Positions 7,451 through 20,980 of a stretch of 39,184 nt of DNA are shown here, piece after piece. A model generated the notes under the pieces. That model was not told the origin of the DNA. It did no database searches and saw nothing but the letters and a program-made list of their open reading frames with translations. This stretch comes from Pigmentiphaga sp. (lineage in GTDB: Bacteria; Pseudomonadota; Gammaproteobacteria; Burkholderiales; Burkholderiaceae_B). The first letter of the stretch is position 1; every line of letters starts with the position of its first letter. Location of the stretch: positions 1 to 39,184 of the forward strand of contig NZ_JADGHH010000006.1 in assembly GCF_019689535.1 (NCBI RefSeq), given 5' to 3'. The position numbers and the translations under genes were made by a program.

Positions 7451-8512
7451 TCATGGTGCTGTCCTGATTTCCTTTTCCCAGAACCGGACAGCCAGATCGA
7501 TCCAGCCCTGTGCCGAGGTGCCTTGCCCCGCGCCGAATCCGTGACCAAGGCTCGGATACTTGTGGTACTCGACGGGCGTGCCGATGCGTCGGAGTGCGGC
7601 AACGCGCGCTTCCATCACCGCAGGCCGCGCAATGCCGTCATGCTCTCCCACGACGACGAAAGTAGGTGGTTCGGAGGCAGTGACCTCCGAGTGGCCGGTG
7701 TAGGCCATGACCACCACGGAAGGCCTCGGCAGCGGCTGTCCGCCAAAGGCCGCAGCGCCGTGGGAGCCGATCGCTGCGGCCATCCGCGCGCCAGCGGAAC
7801 TGCCCCACAGCGAGTAGCCTGCCGTGCCGACTTGCAGCGTGCTGGCGTTCTGGAAGATGTACGACACCGCCGAGGCCAGATCCTCGGTGGCGACCCTGCC
7901 GCCTTGACCAGCTCGATACTTCAGGACGAAGGCATTGAACCCCTGGTTGCTGATTTGCTCGGCGTAAGGGAAACCCTCGTGGAGGGAGCCGACATAGGAG
8001 AACCCGCCACCTGGCGCGATGACGGCGAAAGGCGCACCGGGCTTGCCCCGGAAGAAGAACAGGCCGGTGTGCCGCAACGCTGGATTCGCCCGTTTCTCGG
8101 CTTCGGTATGGAAGTCGTAGAAGACAGTGAGGCCGGCGTTGACATCGTCGACCATCCGGTTGAGCGAAACGACCACGGCGCCAAGGTCCACCTGGCTGTG
8201 GTACGGCAGGAGTTGACCGATCTCCCGCAGCGGCAGCGTCTCGTCGTAGGCCTGGCCGTCCCACGGCAGCATCCGGTGGCTAAAGCCCCGAAATGCCGGA
8301 TGGTTCAGCAGGTCGCCGACACGATCGTTCGGACGCAGATGCGGGTATCGGGACATGGCATTGTCGGGCTGGGCAGCATGAACCGCGGGCTTGTCGCTGG
8401 GCATGGGATTCGTTTCGGCGGCCTCACTGCATGGTGTGGCGAGGAGCATGGGCAACACGCTGCGGAGCAGCGTGTGCGCACGGCGACCAGCGGAAACACC
8501 ATGGAGCTTCAT
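7451..8512 (-). CDS. Exported alpha/beta hydrolase (esterase-like)
   Basis: This 353-aa hydrolase has an N-terminal signal-like stretch (LLRSVLPMLLATPCSEA, residues 15-31). The catalytic machinery is recognisable: an oxyanion-type APGGGFSYVG segment (~166-175), the nucleophile S239 in WGSSAGARMAA, D292 in VGEHDG and H324 in SLGHGFG. This order and the GxSxG variant fit the BD-FAE / xylan-esterase-like branch of alpha/beta hydrolases. It would cleave an ester or lactone in the periplasm; the exact substrate is unknown. ATG 8512 is preceded by AAGGAAA. The ORF extension to 8641 runs into the aldo/keto reductase in another frame. It follows that reductase by 37 bp and ends in the P460 leader. 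Confidence 0.87.
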   Translation of the reverse strand: MKLHGVSAGRRAHTLLRSVLPMLLATPCSEAAETNPMPSDKPAVHAAQPDNAMSRYPHLRPNDRVGDLLNHPAFRGFSHRMLPWDGQAYDETLPLREIGQLLPYHSQVDLGAVVVSLNRMVDDVNAGLTVFYDFHTEAEKRANPALRHTGLFFFRGKPGAPFAVIAPGGGFSYVGSLHEGFPYAEQISNQGFNAFVLKYRAGQGGRVATEDLASAVSYIFQNASTLQVGTAGYSLWGSSAGARMAAAIGSHGAAAFGGQPLPRPSVVVMAYTGHSEVTASEPPTFVVVGEHDGIARPAVMEARVAALRRIGTPVEYHKYPSLGHGFGAGQGTSAQGWIDLAVRFWEKEIRTAP

Positions 8513-8549
8513 TGCACTTTCCTTTGAGGAACTGCTTGCCTTCTCGCCA

Positions 8550-12329
<3,780 letters not shown>

Positions 12330-12366
12330 GGGGTCAATCTCGCTTGCATGTCAGACGCTCAGGTAT

Positions 12367-13209
12367 TCAATGGCCTTCGGGGAAGTCCGTACTGGCGCTC
12401 AGATCCTTCCAGTCACCGATTTCCCGAAGTTGAGCTTCCAACTCCGTCGTCACGATCTGGATCGCATCGCTGCCCAGCAGCAGCCGGAAGGGGTGGCGCT
12501 CGCCGGTCACGGCCTGGATGATGGCCAGCGCCGCACGCGCCGGGTCGCCGGGCTGGGTGCCGTGGGTGTGGTCGTTTTCCTTGCGCCGGGGACCGGCAGT
12601 GGCCGCGTAGTCGGCGATGTTCGCCTTGGCCTGTTGCAGCGATCGGCCGGCGAACTCGGTGCGGAACGCGCCGGGGTCGATCACCATCACCCGGATGCCG
12701 AGCGGTTCGACTTCCTTGCGCAGCGCATCGGACAGGCCTTCGATTGCGAACTTAGTCGCCGAGTAGTAGCCCGAACCCGGTGCGGCCAGTCGCCCGGCGA
12801 TGGAGGAGACATTGACGATGGCACCACGACGATTCGCCCGCATGCCTGGGAGAACCGCCTTGACCAAGGCAACGGCACCGAAGAAATTGCTGGCGAACAG
12901 TTCTGCAACTTCTCGCTCATCGGCTTCCTCGACAGCCGCGCGGTAGCCGTGTCCGGCGTTGTTGACCAGCACATCCACGCCGCCGAAGCGCGTGCGGGCA
13001 AGCGCGACGGCCGCGGCGACCTGTTCCGGGTTTGCCACATCCAGGGCGACTGCGGCAGCGGTGTCGGGATAGGCCGCGACGATGTCCTGAACGGACTGTG
13101 GGTTGCGGGCGGTGACGACCGCATTGAACCCGGCCTGCAATACCGCCTGCGCGAGATTGCGGCCAAGACCACTGGAACACCCGGTAATCAGCCATGTCTT
13201 CATTTGCAT
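12367..13209 (-). CDS. Short-chain dehydrogenase/reductase, extended C terminus
   Basis: This 280-aa SDR has TGCSSGLG at 9-16, NNAGHG at 83-88, catalytic Ser ~135 (VNVSSIAG) and Y149-x-x-x-K153 (YSATK). The TGCSSGLG variant and the C-terminal region rich in charged residues (RRKENDHTHGTQPGDPARAA) resemble the oxidoreductase / YbbO-like branch. TARNP after strand two suggests NADP. It is 25 bp downstream of the flavodoxin gene. It is only distantly similar to the neighbouring SDR, so the pair is not a recent duplication. Confidence 0.92.
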   Translation of the reverse strand: MQMKTWLITGCSSGLGRNLAQAVLQAGFNAVVTARNPQSVQDIVAAYPDTAAAVALDVANPEQVAAAVALARTRFGGVDVLVNNAGHGYRAAVEEADEREVAELFASNFFGAVALVKAVLPGMRANRRGAIVNVSSIAGRLAAPGSGYYSATKFAIEGLSDALRKEVEPLGIRVMVIDPGAFRTEFAGRSLQQAKANIADYAATAGPRRKENDHTHGTQPGDPARAALAIIQAVTGERHPFRLLLGSDAIQIVTTELEAQLREIGDWKDLSASTDFPEGH

Positions 13210-13234
13210 TTCTCCTTACTGATGCCCAGGCCGC

Positions 13235-13828
13235 TCAACCGCTGACCTTGGCTTTCTTCAGCCAGTCGTTCACCTGGTTCATCGTTCGCCGCTCCTGATC
13301 GGCCTCCATCACGAAGCCCCGGCGCAGACGCGCTTTGGGCGCATGGCTGGCCAGCACGGATTGGCTGTTTCCAAGGCCGTAGCCGCCATGGGTGACGAAG
13401 GGGATCAGGGTCTTGCCGGACAGGTCGTGCGCGGAGAGAAAGGCGCGGATCACCGGCGGCGCGGTCTCGCCCCAGATGGGGAAGCCGAGGAACACCGTGT
13501 CGTAGTCCGCCATGTTGCCGACCTTGGCCTCGATGGCACGTTCCCGGCCACTGTCGCGCTCCTGCCGCGCCAGCTCGACCGTCTCCAGGTAGTCCTCGGG
13601 GTAGGGCGTGGCGGGACGGATCTCGAACAGGTCGGTGCGCAGCGTGCGATGGATCAGGCCGGCGACCACGCGCGTATTCCCCGAACGGGAAAAGTAGGCC
13701 ACCAGTGCACGCGCCCCCAGTTGCCGCTGTTCTCCGCTGGAGCCGGATGCAGAAGCAAGGCGGCTCAGAGGAAGTGTCGCAAGCGCAGCCATGATGGCTC
13801 GGCGAATAGGATTGGAGGGCGATGACAT
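13235..13828 (-). CDS. Flavodoxin-family protein with export-type leader
   Basis: This 197-aa FMN protein has a flavodoxin fold starting at ~residue 38. The phosphate loop is YFSRSGNTRVV (45-55), followed by PATPYPEDY, the FLGFPIWGETAPPVIRAFL loop and the FVTHGGYGLGNS aromatic segment. About 36 residues precede the fold and look like a Tat-type leader (PIRRAIMAALATLPLSRLAS). ATG 13828 has GGAG 8 nt upstream; the ORF track adds three residues from GTG. It follows the first aldo/keto reductase by 16 bp. Flavodoxins normally work in the cytoplasm, so if the leader works this would be an extracytoplasmic electron carrier or quinone reductase. Confidence 0.85.
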   Translation of the reverse strand: MSSPSNPIRRAIMAALATLPLSRLASASGSSGEQRQLGARALVAYFSRSGNTRVVAGLIHRTLRTDLFEIRPATPYPEDYLETVELARQERDSGRERAIEAKVGNMADYDTVFLGFPIWGETAPPVIRAFLSAHDLSGKTLIPFVTHGGYGLGNSQSVLASHAPKARLRRGFVMEADQERRTMNQVNDWLKKAKVSG

Positions 13829-13844
13829 CGTGACCACTCCGGGC

Positions 13845-14840
<996 letters not shown>

Positions 14841-15016
14841 TCACCTGTGGGGCAGTGCCTGGCGCGGGAAGGAGCCTGGCATCTGCATGAAGACGAGGCC
14901 GACGGCAAGCCGGGTCGCCGAGTACATCGCCGCAACGGTGGCAATGCGTGGACAAGTGAATGACTTGGACGACGTTGCAGGCGCGGTTGCGGAACCTTTT
15001 TTACCCAACAAGCAAT

Positions 15017-15119
15017 GTAGCGACCGCCTCTCAATGCGACTAGATAGCGGAATTGGCAAAGACTTGTGAGGTACTTTTATTAATTCCTTGGGGCGCTTGC
15101 AGCAGCTTGCCGGGTTTCT
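15017..15119 (+). repeat. Decayed LysR promoter and start region, copy A
   Basis: This ~100-bp segment aligns without gaps to 20878-20980, the promoter and first codons of the intact LysR gene. The best-conserved core is acttgtgaggt-N-cttttattaat (22 of 23 positions shared). In copy A the LysR ATG is replaced by ATT and the frame then degenerates (CTTGCCGGG against CTGGCCTTC) before meeting the FUSC gene end. It therefore looks like the stump of a LysR gene once divergent from the aldo/keto reductase operon. The two copies are direct repeats bracketing the MarR-ALDH-GMC-FUSC cassette. Overall similarity is moderate, so the split is old. Confidence 0.6.
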
Positions 15120-15136
15120 CTATTCGGAAAATTCAA

Positions 15137-17077
15137 TCAATCCCCGATGCCACCGAGAGCCGGATTCCGAATGCGGGCCAGGTACAGCAAGGCTTGGCAG
15201 TTCTGGAGCGCATCGGCGGCCATCTGCACCAGCGTCGCCGACTCGGTGCCGCGAGGTTGTCCGGCCAGCCGTCGCAGGGCATCCCCGACCGCATGGGGGC
15301 GTGCAACAAAGGGGCGCAATGCGGCCAGCGCCTGGAGGGCGACCTCGTCGCCTGTTTGGGCGTTTCGCTGCAACGATTCGATGGCGTGGCCCAGATTCAG
15401 GGCCGCCAGCAGGCTTCGCGGCACGTCTTCGCCAAACCGATTGGCACGGCCCAGATGCACCATCAGGAGCAGCATCTTCCGGTACGTGCGAGATGGCCAT
15501 TGGCGCACGGACACTGCATCAAGCGGGCGGCTCAGCAGGCGTTCGATGTCGTGCAGAAGCTCCTGGGCAACGACCGCCGCCCGCTTGTGTGGCAACCGGG
15601 GGAGCAGCATGAAGCCGGCACTGACCATCGCGGTTCCCATCAGCATGGCGGCGCTCTCGCCGATGATCACATCGGCTTCCTGTGCCTCACGTCCGGCCTG
15701 GCTGGCCAGCATGAAACACATGTTGGCGTCGATGGCCGCCAGTGCCGTGCGTGGATGGGTCCGGGCAAATGCCCCGACCAGGAAGAAAGGGAGCACACTC
15801 AGGATCAGCGCGATCGGGCTTGTTGCCATGGGCTGCAACCACAGCCTGTAAGCAATGGAAGCCACCACCCCGGCGCATACGCCCGTGAACAGGACGGGCG
15901 CTATCTGCTGCGGCAGCGGCAGCGTTCCCAGCACGATCGAGAAGATGCACAACGCCATAGCCATGGGCACCCACATCGGCGAGCCTGTGAGATGAACCAG
16001 ATTGACCGCAAACAGCGCCACCAGGAACGACGTCGATGCCGTCCGCCAGGCTTGCGCCCAGTCGCGCGGCGCATCCAGCGCCGCCTCATCGTCAGCATCT
16101 GCGGGCGAGACGCTGGCACTGGCGAACAGCGACTTTTCCGCCAGGGTGATCTGGGTCATGGCCTCGACCAGCCGCCGCACGGCCGGATGCGCGTGGGAGG
16201 TGTTGGCTTGCCAGGTATCGGCGGCGAGCCCAGGCTGCGAATCGGGCGCACCGTGACCCAGCGCCACGGAAGCTGCTTTGAGATCAGCCAGCAATGTTCC
16301 TGGCACCTGGAACCCGCGGCGAACTTGCGCCGCCAGCGCGTAGGTGGCCGCCATGATTTCCAGTGTCGCAACCACGAGTGCGTCGATGTGGCGCTGTCGC
16401 CGATGTCCATCGCGGGAACCCGCTCTGACCAGCGCTGAGCGGGCTTCAAGATCACCGATTTCGATCAGGATTCGCCGTTCGATGCCACTGCTGCCGGACG
16501 CATGGGCGACGACGCGGGCGGCCAGCGCCAGGGCATCACCGGCAAGCTGACGCACGCTCCGGTAGAACTGTTGGCGTGCCGATGGTAGCGTCCAGAAGGC
16601 CATGACCAGGGTCGTGACGACCACCCCGATCAAGGTGCATTCGACCCGCTCGCGTGCCAGGTGTATCGAGGCGCCGAGGTCGAGTGCCGAGGGCACGACC
16701 ACCACGGCGGTGGTGATGGCGGCCATCAGGGGGGCATAGGAGCGCACACCGTGCAACAGGTGGGATGCGCCTGCACACATCCCGATGAACAAGGCGGCCA
16801 GGGCCAATTGCGCTGGCACGGGCAATGGCAGGTGCAGCATGGAAAACCCCAGGGCCGCTCCCAGCAAGGTGCCCAGGATGCGATAGATGGCCCGTCCCAG
16901 CAGCAGGCCGCGCGTAGCCTGGGTGATGACCCACACAGGCATGGCCGCCCAGTAGGCGTTTTCCACGTGCAGCGATGCGGCGATTGCGAATGACAGCCAC
17001 GCCGCGGCTGCCAATCGCAATGCCTGATCGACCACGGTGCGGTCGCGCTGCTGCCAGCGCCGTCTCCAGGCGATCAT
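15137..17077 (-). CDS. FUSC-family inner-membrane exporter
   Basis: This 646-aa protein has two bundles of about five to six transmembrane helices (~residues 20-170 and ~350-500), each followed by a cytoplasmic domain. This is the architecture of the FUSC / AaeB / YccS aromatic-acid exporters. The first bundle includes AYWAAMPVWVITQATRGLLLG, the family's signature region, and the second SPMWVPMAMALCIFSIVLG. It ends 18 bp from the decayed LysR stump. It lies 95 bp after the GMC dehydrogenase on the same strand with no HlyD or DUF1656 partner, unlike the second FUSC system at 33076. It may export the acid made by the upstream dehydrogenases; this is inferred from gene order. Confidence 0.88.
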   Translation of the reverse strand: MIAWRRRWQQRDRTVVDQALRLAAAAWLSFAIAASLHVENAYWAAMPVWVITQATRGLLLGRAIYRILGTLLGAALGFSMLHLPLPVPAQLALAALFIGMCAGASHLLHGVRSYAPLMAAITTAVVVVPSALDLGASIHLARERVECTLIGVVVTTLVMAFWTLPSARQQFYRSVRQLAGDALALAARVVAHASGSSGIERRILIEIGDLEARSALVRAGSRDGHRRQRHIDALVVATLEIMAATYALAAQVRRGFQVPGTLLADLKAASVALGHGAPDSQPGLAADTWQANTSHAHPAVRRLVEAMTQITLAEKSLFASASVSPADADDEAALDAPRDWAQAWRTASTSFLVALFAVNLVHLTGSPMWVPMAMALCIFSIVLGTLPLPQQIAPVLFTGVCAGVVASIAYRLWLQPMATSPIALILSVLPFFLVGAFARTHPRTALAAIDANMCFMLASQAGREAQEADVIIGESAAMLMGTAMVSAGFMLLPRLPHKRAAVVAQELLHDIERLLSRPLDAVSVRQWPSRTYRKMLLLMVHLGRANRFGEDVPRSLLAALNLGHAIESLQRNAQTGDEVALQALAALRPFVARPHAVGDALRRLAGQPRGTESATLVQMAADALQNCQALLYLARIRNPALGGIGD

Positions 17078-17172
17078 TGTTCGATGGCAAAACCGGGGAA
17101 TGCAAGACCGGGGAATGAAAGTCGAGTGCTGGCGTTCATCGGAAAGCGGGCGTCATGACGTGGGGCCGGAAG

Positions 17173-18774
17173 TCAGGCTTGACCCAGGATGTGATCCACG
17201 GCCTTCTCGGCCACGGCGATGACCGGGGCGTTGGTATTGCCGCTGGTGATGTTGGGAAAGACCGAGGAGTCGGCCACCCGCAGACCGGCCACGCTATGTA
17301 CGCGCAAGGCCAGATCCACTACCGAGGTCGCCGAGTCCGGGCCCATGCGGCAGGTGCCGACCGGGTGATAGACGGTCTTCACCCCGGCACGAACGAAGCG
17401 CTCCAGCTCCGCATCGGATTCCAGCGCGGCGTGCGGCGGCGAGAACACCTCGCCGATCTGCGATTGCAACGCCGGCGCTTGCAGCAGTTTCAACCCCAGT
17501 CGCAGAGCTCGGATCTGGCCGGCCAGGTCGTCGGGATGGTTCAGGTAGTTGGCCTGGATGATCGGTAGCGCGGCCGGGTCTTTGCTCGCCAGAGTGACGC
17601 TGCCGCGCGATTTCGGTTGCACGTGGCCGACTTTCAAGGTCAGGCCATGCGTGCGGTCGCGGCCGATGCCATCGGGGTCGTCCCAGGTGTCCAGGGCAGG
17701 CAGGAAGTGGACTTGCACGTCGGGACGGCCTTGACCACTGGTATCGACGAAGGCGGCGCCTTCCAGGATGTTGGAGGTGACCACGCCAGTACGGAACGCC
17801 AGCCATTGCACGCCGTTCTTCACTGCACGCAGGCCGCTGTCCTCGCCGTACAGACTGATCGGCTCGCGGGTTTCCGCATTGACCGAAAGGTGCAGGTGGT
17901 CGACAAAGTTCCGGCCCACGGGCAACTCGCGTTGCACCGCGATGCCATGCCGCAGCAGTTCTTCGCCAGGGCCGATGCCCGAAAGCAGCAACAGCTTGGG
18001 TGAACCGATCGCGCCAGCGCTGACGATCACTTCCCGCTGCGCGTGTGCAGTGACGGATTGCCCGCCGCGGCGATAGACCACGCCGGTAGCGCGGCCGCTT
18101 TCGATGACGATGCGTTCGACCAGCGCGTCGGTGACGACCTTGAGCGCCGGGTTGCCACGCACCGCTTTCAGGTAGGTCTGCGCCGTGCTCGCGCGAGCGC
18201 CCCGGGCCGTAGTGGTTTGGTAGTAGCCTACGCCGTGCTGGTCTGCGCTGTTGAAATCGTTGACGTAGGGCAAGCCGATTTCCTGACCGGCACGCACGAA
18301 CGCCATCGTTAGCGGATGGCGATAGCGGTTCTCGCTGACCGGCAGCAAGCCGTCGTTGCCGTGGAATGGCGAGGTCAGGCTTTCATTGGCCTCGGCGCGG
18401 CGGAAGTACGGCAGCAGATCGTCATAGCCCCAGCCCGCGCAAGCATAGTCATCGACCCAGGCGTCGTAGTCCTGGCGCTGACCGCGGATATAGATCATGC
18501 CGTTGACCGAACTGCTGCCGCCGAGAACCTTGCCCTGAGCGACGGTCATGCGCCGGTTCAACGTGGCCGCTCCCGGCTCGGAGGCATAGTCCCAGGTCTT
18601 GGTGGGGATGGCCCGCGACACGCCTGCCGGCATGTGGATGAACATCGAGCGATCGGTGCCGCCGGCTTCGATCAGGAGGACGCGGCCGACGCCGCGGGTG
18701 ATCAGGCGGCTGGCAATGACGCAACCGGCGGAGCCGGCACCGACCACGATGTAATCGTATTGTTCTGTGGACAC
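17173..18774 (-). CDS. GMC-family FAD alcohol dehydrogenase
   Basis: This 533-aa flavoprotein is of choline-dehydrogenase / AlkJ type. The FAD motif is YIVVGAGSAGCVIASRL (G12-x-G14-x-x-G17). GMC signature 1 is GKVLGGSSSVNGMIYIRG and signature 2 is GAIGSPKLLLLSGIG. The active-site His470 lies in YHPVGTCRMG, with the partner Asn at 513/515 (SGNTNAP). It oxidises a primary alcohol to an aldehyde and passes electrons to quinone or another acceptor. GTG 18774 has AAGGAA 6 nt upstream; the ORF extension to 18804 is non-homologous. It follows the ALDH gene by 78 bp, so the pair suits alcohol to aldehyde to acid conversion, but the ALDH is frameshifted here. Confidence 0.93.
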   Translation of the reverse strand: MSTEQYDYIVVGAGSAGCVIASRLITRGVGRVLLIEAGGTDRSMFIHMPAGVSRAIPTKTWDYASEPGAATLNRRMTVAQGKVLGGSSSVNGMIYIRGQRQDYDAWVDDYACAGWGYDDLLPYFRRAEANESLTSPFHGNDGLLPVSENRYRHPLTMAFVRAGQEIGLPYVNDFNSADQHGVGYYQTTTARGARASTAQTYLKAVRGNPALKVVTDALVERIVIESGRATGVVYRRGGQSVTAHAQREVIVSAGAIGSPKLLLLSGIGPGEELLRHGIAVQRELPVGRNFVDHLHLSVNAETREPISLYGEDSGLRAVKNGVQWLAFRTGVVTSNILEGAAFVDTSGQGRPDVQVHFLPALDTWDDPDGIGRDRTHGLTLKVGHVQPKSRGSVTLASKDPAALPIIQANYLNHPDDLAGQIRALRLGLKLLQAPALQSQIGEVFSPPHAALESDAELERFVRAGVKTVYHPVGTCRMGPDSATSVVDLALRVHSVAGLRVADSSVFPNITSGNTNAPVIAVAEKAVDHILGQA

Positions 18775-18852
18775 GGAAACTTCCTTGGACCTGCAACAAG
18801 GCAATGGAGCAGCGCGACGCGGTGCGGAGACTTCGCCGGCGGTCTCGGCACC

Positions 18853-20342
18853 TCAATGGCGGATGATGATGGACTTGAGTTCGGTGTAGTCGTTGATGAA
18901 GGCCGAACCGAACTCACGGCCAATACCCGATTCCTTGATGCCGCCAAACGGCACGGCCGGGTCCAGTAGCGTGTGCATATTGACCCACACCGTACCGGCC
19001 TCAATCCGCGGGACGTAGTTCAACACCTTCGACAGATCGTTGGTCCACAAACTGGCCGTCAGGCCATAGGGCGTGCCGTTGAACAGGCTCAGCAGTTCCT
19101 CCTCGTCGTCATACGCGAGGAAGGTACCGATCGGGCCGAAGGTTTCCTCGTTGAGCAGCGCCGCCTGTGGGTTGGCGACGCGGATGGCGTGGGTTCCACG
19201 AAGTAGCCGGGGCGATCGAGCGCCTGGCCGCCGTAGACGATGGTGTCGCCCTCGCTGCGAGCCTGGGCGAAGAAGCTGTTGATCTTCTCGAAATGCGCCT
19301 TGTTCGACAGCGGGCCGAACTGGGTGTCTTCGTCCAGCGGATCACCGATACGCAGCGTGGCCAGGGCCTTGGAGAGTTCTGCGAGCGTGTCGTCGATTCG
19401 CGAACGGTGGACGAAAAAGCGTTCGCCGGCGGCACACACCTGGCCCTTGGTGGACGAAACCGGCTTCGAGGATGCCGGCCACGGCCTTGGCCGGCTCAAC
19501 GTCCTTGAGGAAGCCCACCGGGTTCTTGCCGCCCAGTTCCAGCGTGGCGCGGGTGAGCTTGGCTTCGATGGCGCTGCGACCCACTGCAATGCCGGTGGGC
19601 ACCGAGCCGGTGAAGCTGACCTTGGACGTACCATCGTGGGCGATCAGCAGTCGACCGGCGTTGCCACCACCGCTGACCACGTTCAGCACGCCGGCGGGCA
19701 ACCCTGCTTCGCTGGCCAATTCGGCGATGCGCAGCATCGTCAGCGGCGTGAACTGGCTGGCTTTGATGATGCTGGTGCAGCCGGTGGCGAGCACCGAGGC
19801 GAACTTCCAGACGGCGATCATGATCGAGAAGTTCCACGGCACGATGCCGACCACCACGCCCACAGGCTCGCGCCGGGTGAAGGCGCTGTAGCGTTTCGCC
19901 GTTGAACGAGGGCAGCGACGGGCTGATCGCCTCGCCGTTGATCCGGGTAGCCGCGCCTGCGTAGTAGCGCAGGAAGTTAATGGCTTGATCCACTTCAAAG
20001 GCTCGGGAAATCTGGATGGTCTTGCCGGATTGGCTCGTCTCAATCTGCGCGAGTTCCTCGCGGTGCTTCTGGAACAGATCGGCCAGGCGCAACAGGACGT
20101 TGCCGCGGTCTGCCGGCGTGGTGCGTGCCCAATCGCCGTAGAAGGCTTTTGCGGCTGGAGGCTACCGCGGCATCTACGTCGGCGGCCGTGCCATCCGCAA
20201 TGCTGGCAATCGGCAGGCCCGTGGCGGGATTGGTGACTTCGATGCGGTTGCCAGCACTCTCAACGGCTCGGCCATCAATGTAGTGCCCATGCGGGCGGGC
20301 CAGGAAAGCCTGGACTTCGGGGAGCAATGAAACCGTAGCCAT
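18853..20342 (-). pseudogene. Aldehyde dehydrogenase with four single-base frameshifts
   Basis: Stitching frames gives a full-length (~495 aa) NAD-dependent aldehyde dehydrogenase. The parts run from MATVSLLPEVQAFLARP, through VPWNFSIMIAVWKFASVLA, LELGGKNP (general-base Glu) and HQGQVCAAGER (catalytic Cys), to FGGIKESGIGREFG and the C terminus IIIRH. The frame breaks at 20147-20150 (extra A in a run), 19894-19896 (extra A), 19444-19446 (extra G) and about 19186-19190 (one G missing). Each lies in a short homopolymer and restoring one base repairs the family sequence. There are no in-frame stops. This fits either young decay or uncorrected sequencing errors. It sits between the MarR gene (34 bp) and the GMC gene. 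Confidence 0.9.
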
Positions 20343-20376
20343 GAGAATGGAGTCCTTTTAGTAAACGGGGGGATCA

Positions 20377-20846
20377 TTAATGCGAGGAAATGCTGGCCAA
20401 TGGCTCGCTCGTAATTGATTGGAGATTGCGATCCAGTGCGTCCAACACCTCGGATGTGGTTTTCACCGCATCATCGGGAATGCCTGAAAACAGTTCGTTG
20501 CGAACCTTCTGCAACGTGCGGCGCATGAGCTGGTGAAGGCGTTTCCCTTCAGGCGTCAGGCGCACGACATTGGCCCGTCTGTCGGAGGGGTCGGCTTCGC
20601 GCTCGACCAGCCGGCAATCGACCAACTGGTCGAGCGTGCGCACAAGTGTCGGGCCTTCGATATTGAGAATCTCGGCGAGACGAGATTGCCTGACATCCTC
20701 GTTCAGACGGGCGAGGTAGCGCATGGAAGCGCCGTCGCTTCCGTCAGCCCGTATGGTTTGAGGGCTTTGTCCAGCTCGCTGCGATACAGACGTGCAAGCA
20801 GAACCAATTGCATCCCGACTTGTTCTAGAAGGATATCCCGGCTCAT
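20377..20846 (-). pseudogene. MarR-family regulator with one frameshift
   Basis: The C-terminal frame (ORF track, start 20724) carries the winged helix: QSRLAEILNIEGPTLVRTLD and the DPSDRRANVVRLTPEGKRL wing. The missing N terminus is found in another frame from ATG 20846 (MSRDILLEQVGMQLVLLARL, then LDKALKPYGLTEATALP). The two join at about 20724-20727 if one base is added to a GG/CC pair. The repaired protein would be ~156 aa, normal for MarR. It leads the ALDH-GMC-FUSC gene set on the same strand and probably repressed it. It stands back to back with the LysR gene at 20944. Confidence 0.85.
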
Positions 20847-20877
20847 TCGATAGCTTGGCTAATGAAATAGAAGCACT

Positions 20878-20980
20878 GTAGTCATCGCCTCCAGAAGCGA
20901 CTAAGCGTTATAATTGGATAACACTTGTGAGGTGCTTTTATTAATGCCGAGAGGAAGCTACAACGACTTGCTGGCCTTCA
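20878..20980 (+). promoter_or_regulatory. LysR promoter and start region, copy B
   Basis: This is the counterpart of the segment at 15017-15119. It covers the gap between the MarR start (20846, minus) and the LysR start (20944, plus) and the first LysR codons. The conserved core acttgtgaggt-G-cttttattaat ends at the ATG and includes a GAGGT that may act as an RBS ~10 nt upstream. Conservation of the non-coding part suggests a binding site for the LysR protein itself (autoregulation). No exact T-N11-A assignment is made. Confidence 0.5.

Noticed and set aside
6983-7602. N-terminal extension of the membrane cytochrome ORF to 7602
   Set aside because: It lies inside the P460 and hydrolase genes in another frame; TTG 6882 with its own RBS starts the hydrophobic protein.
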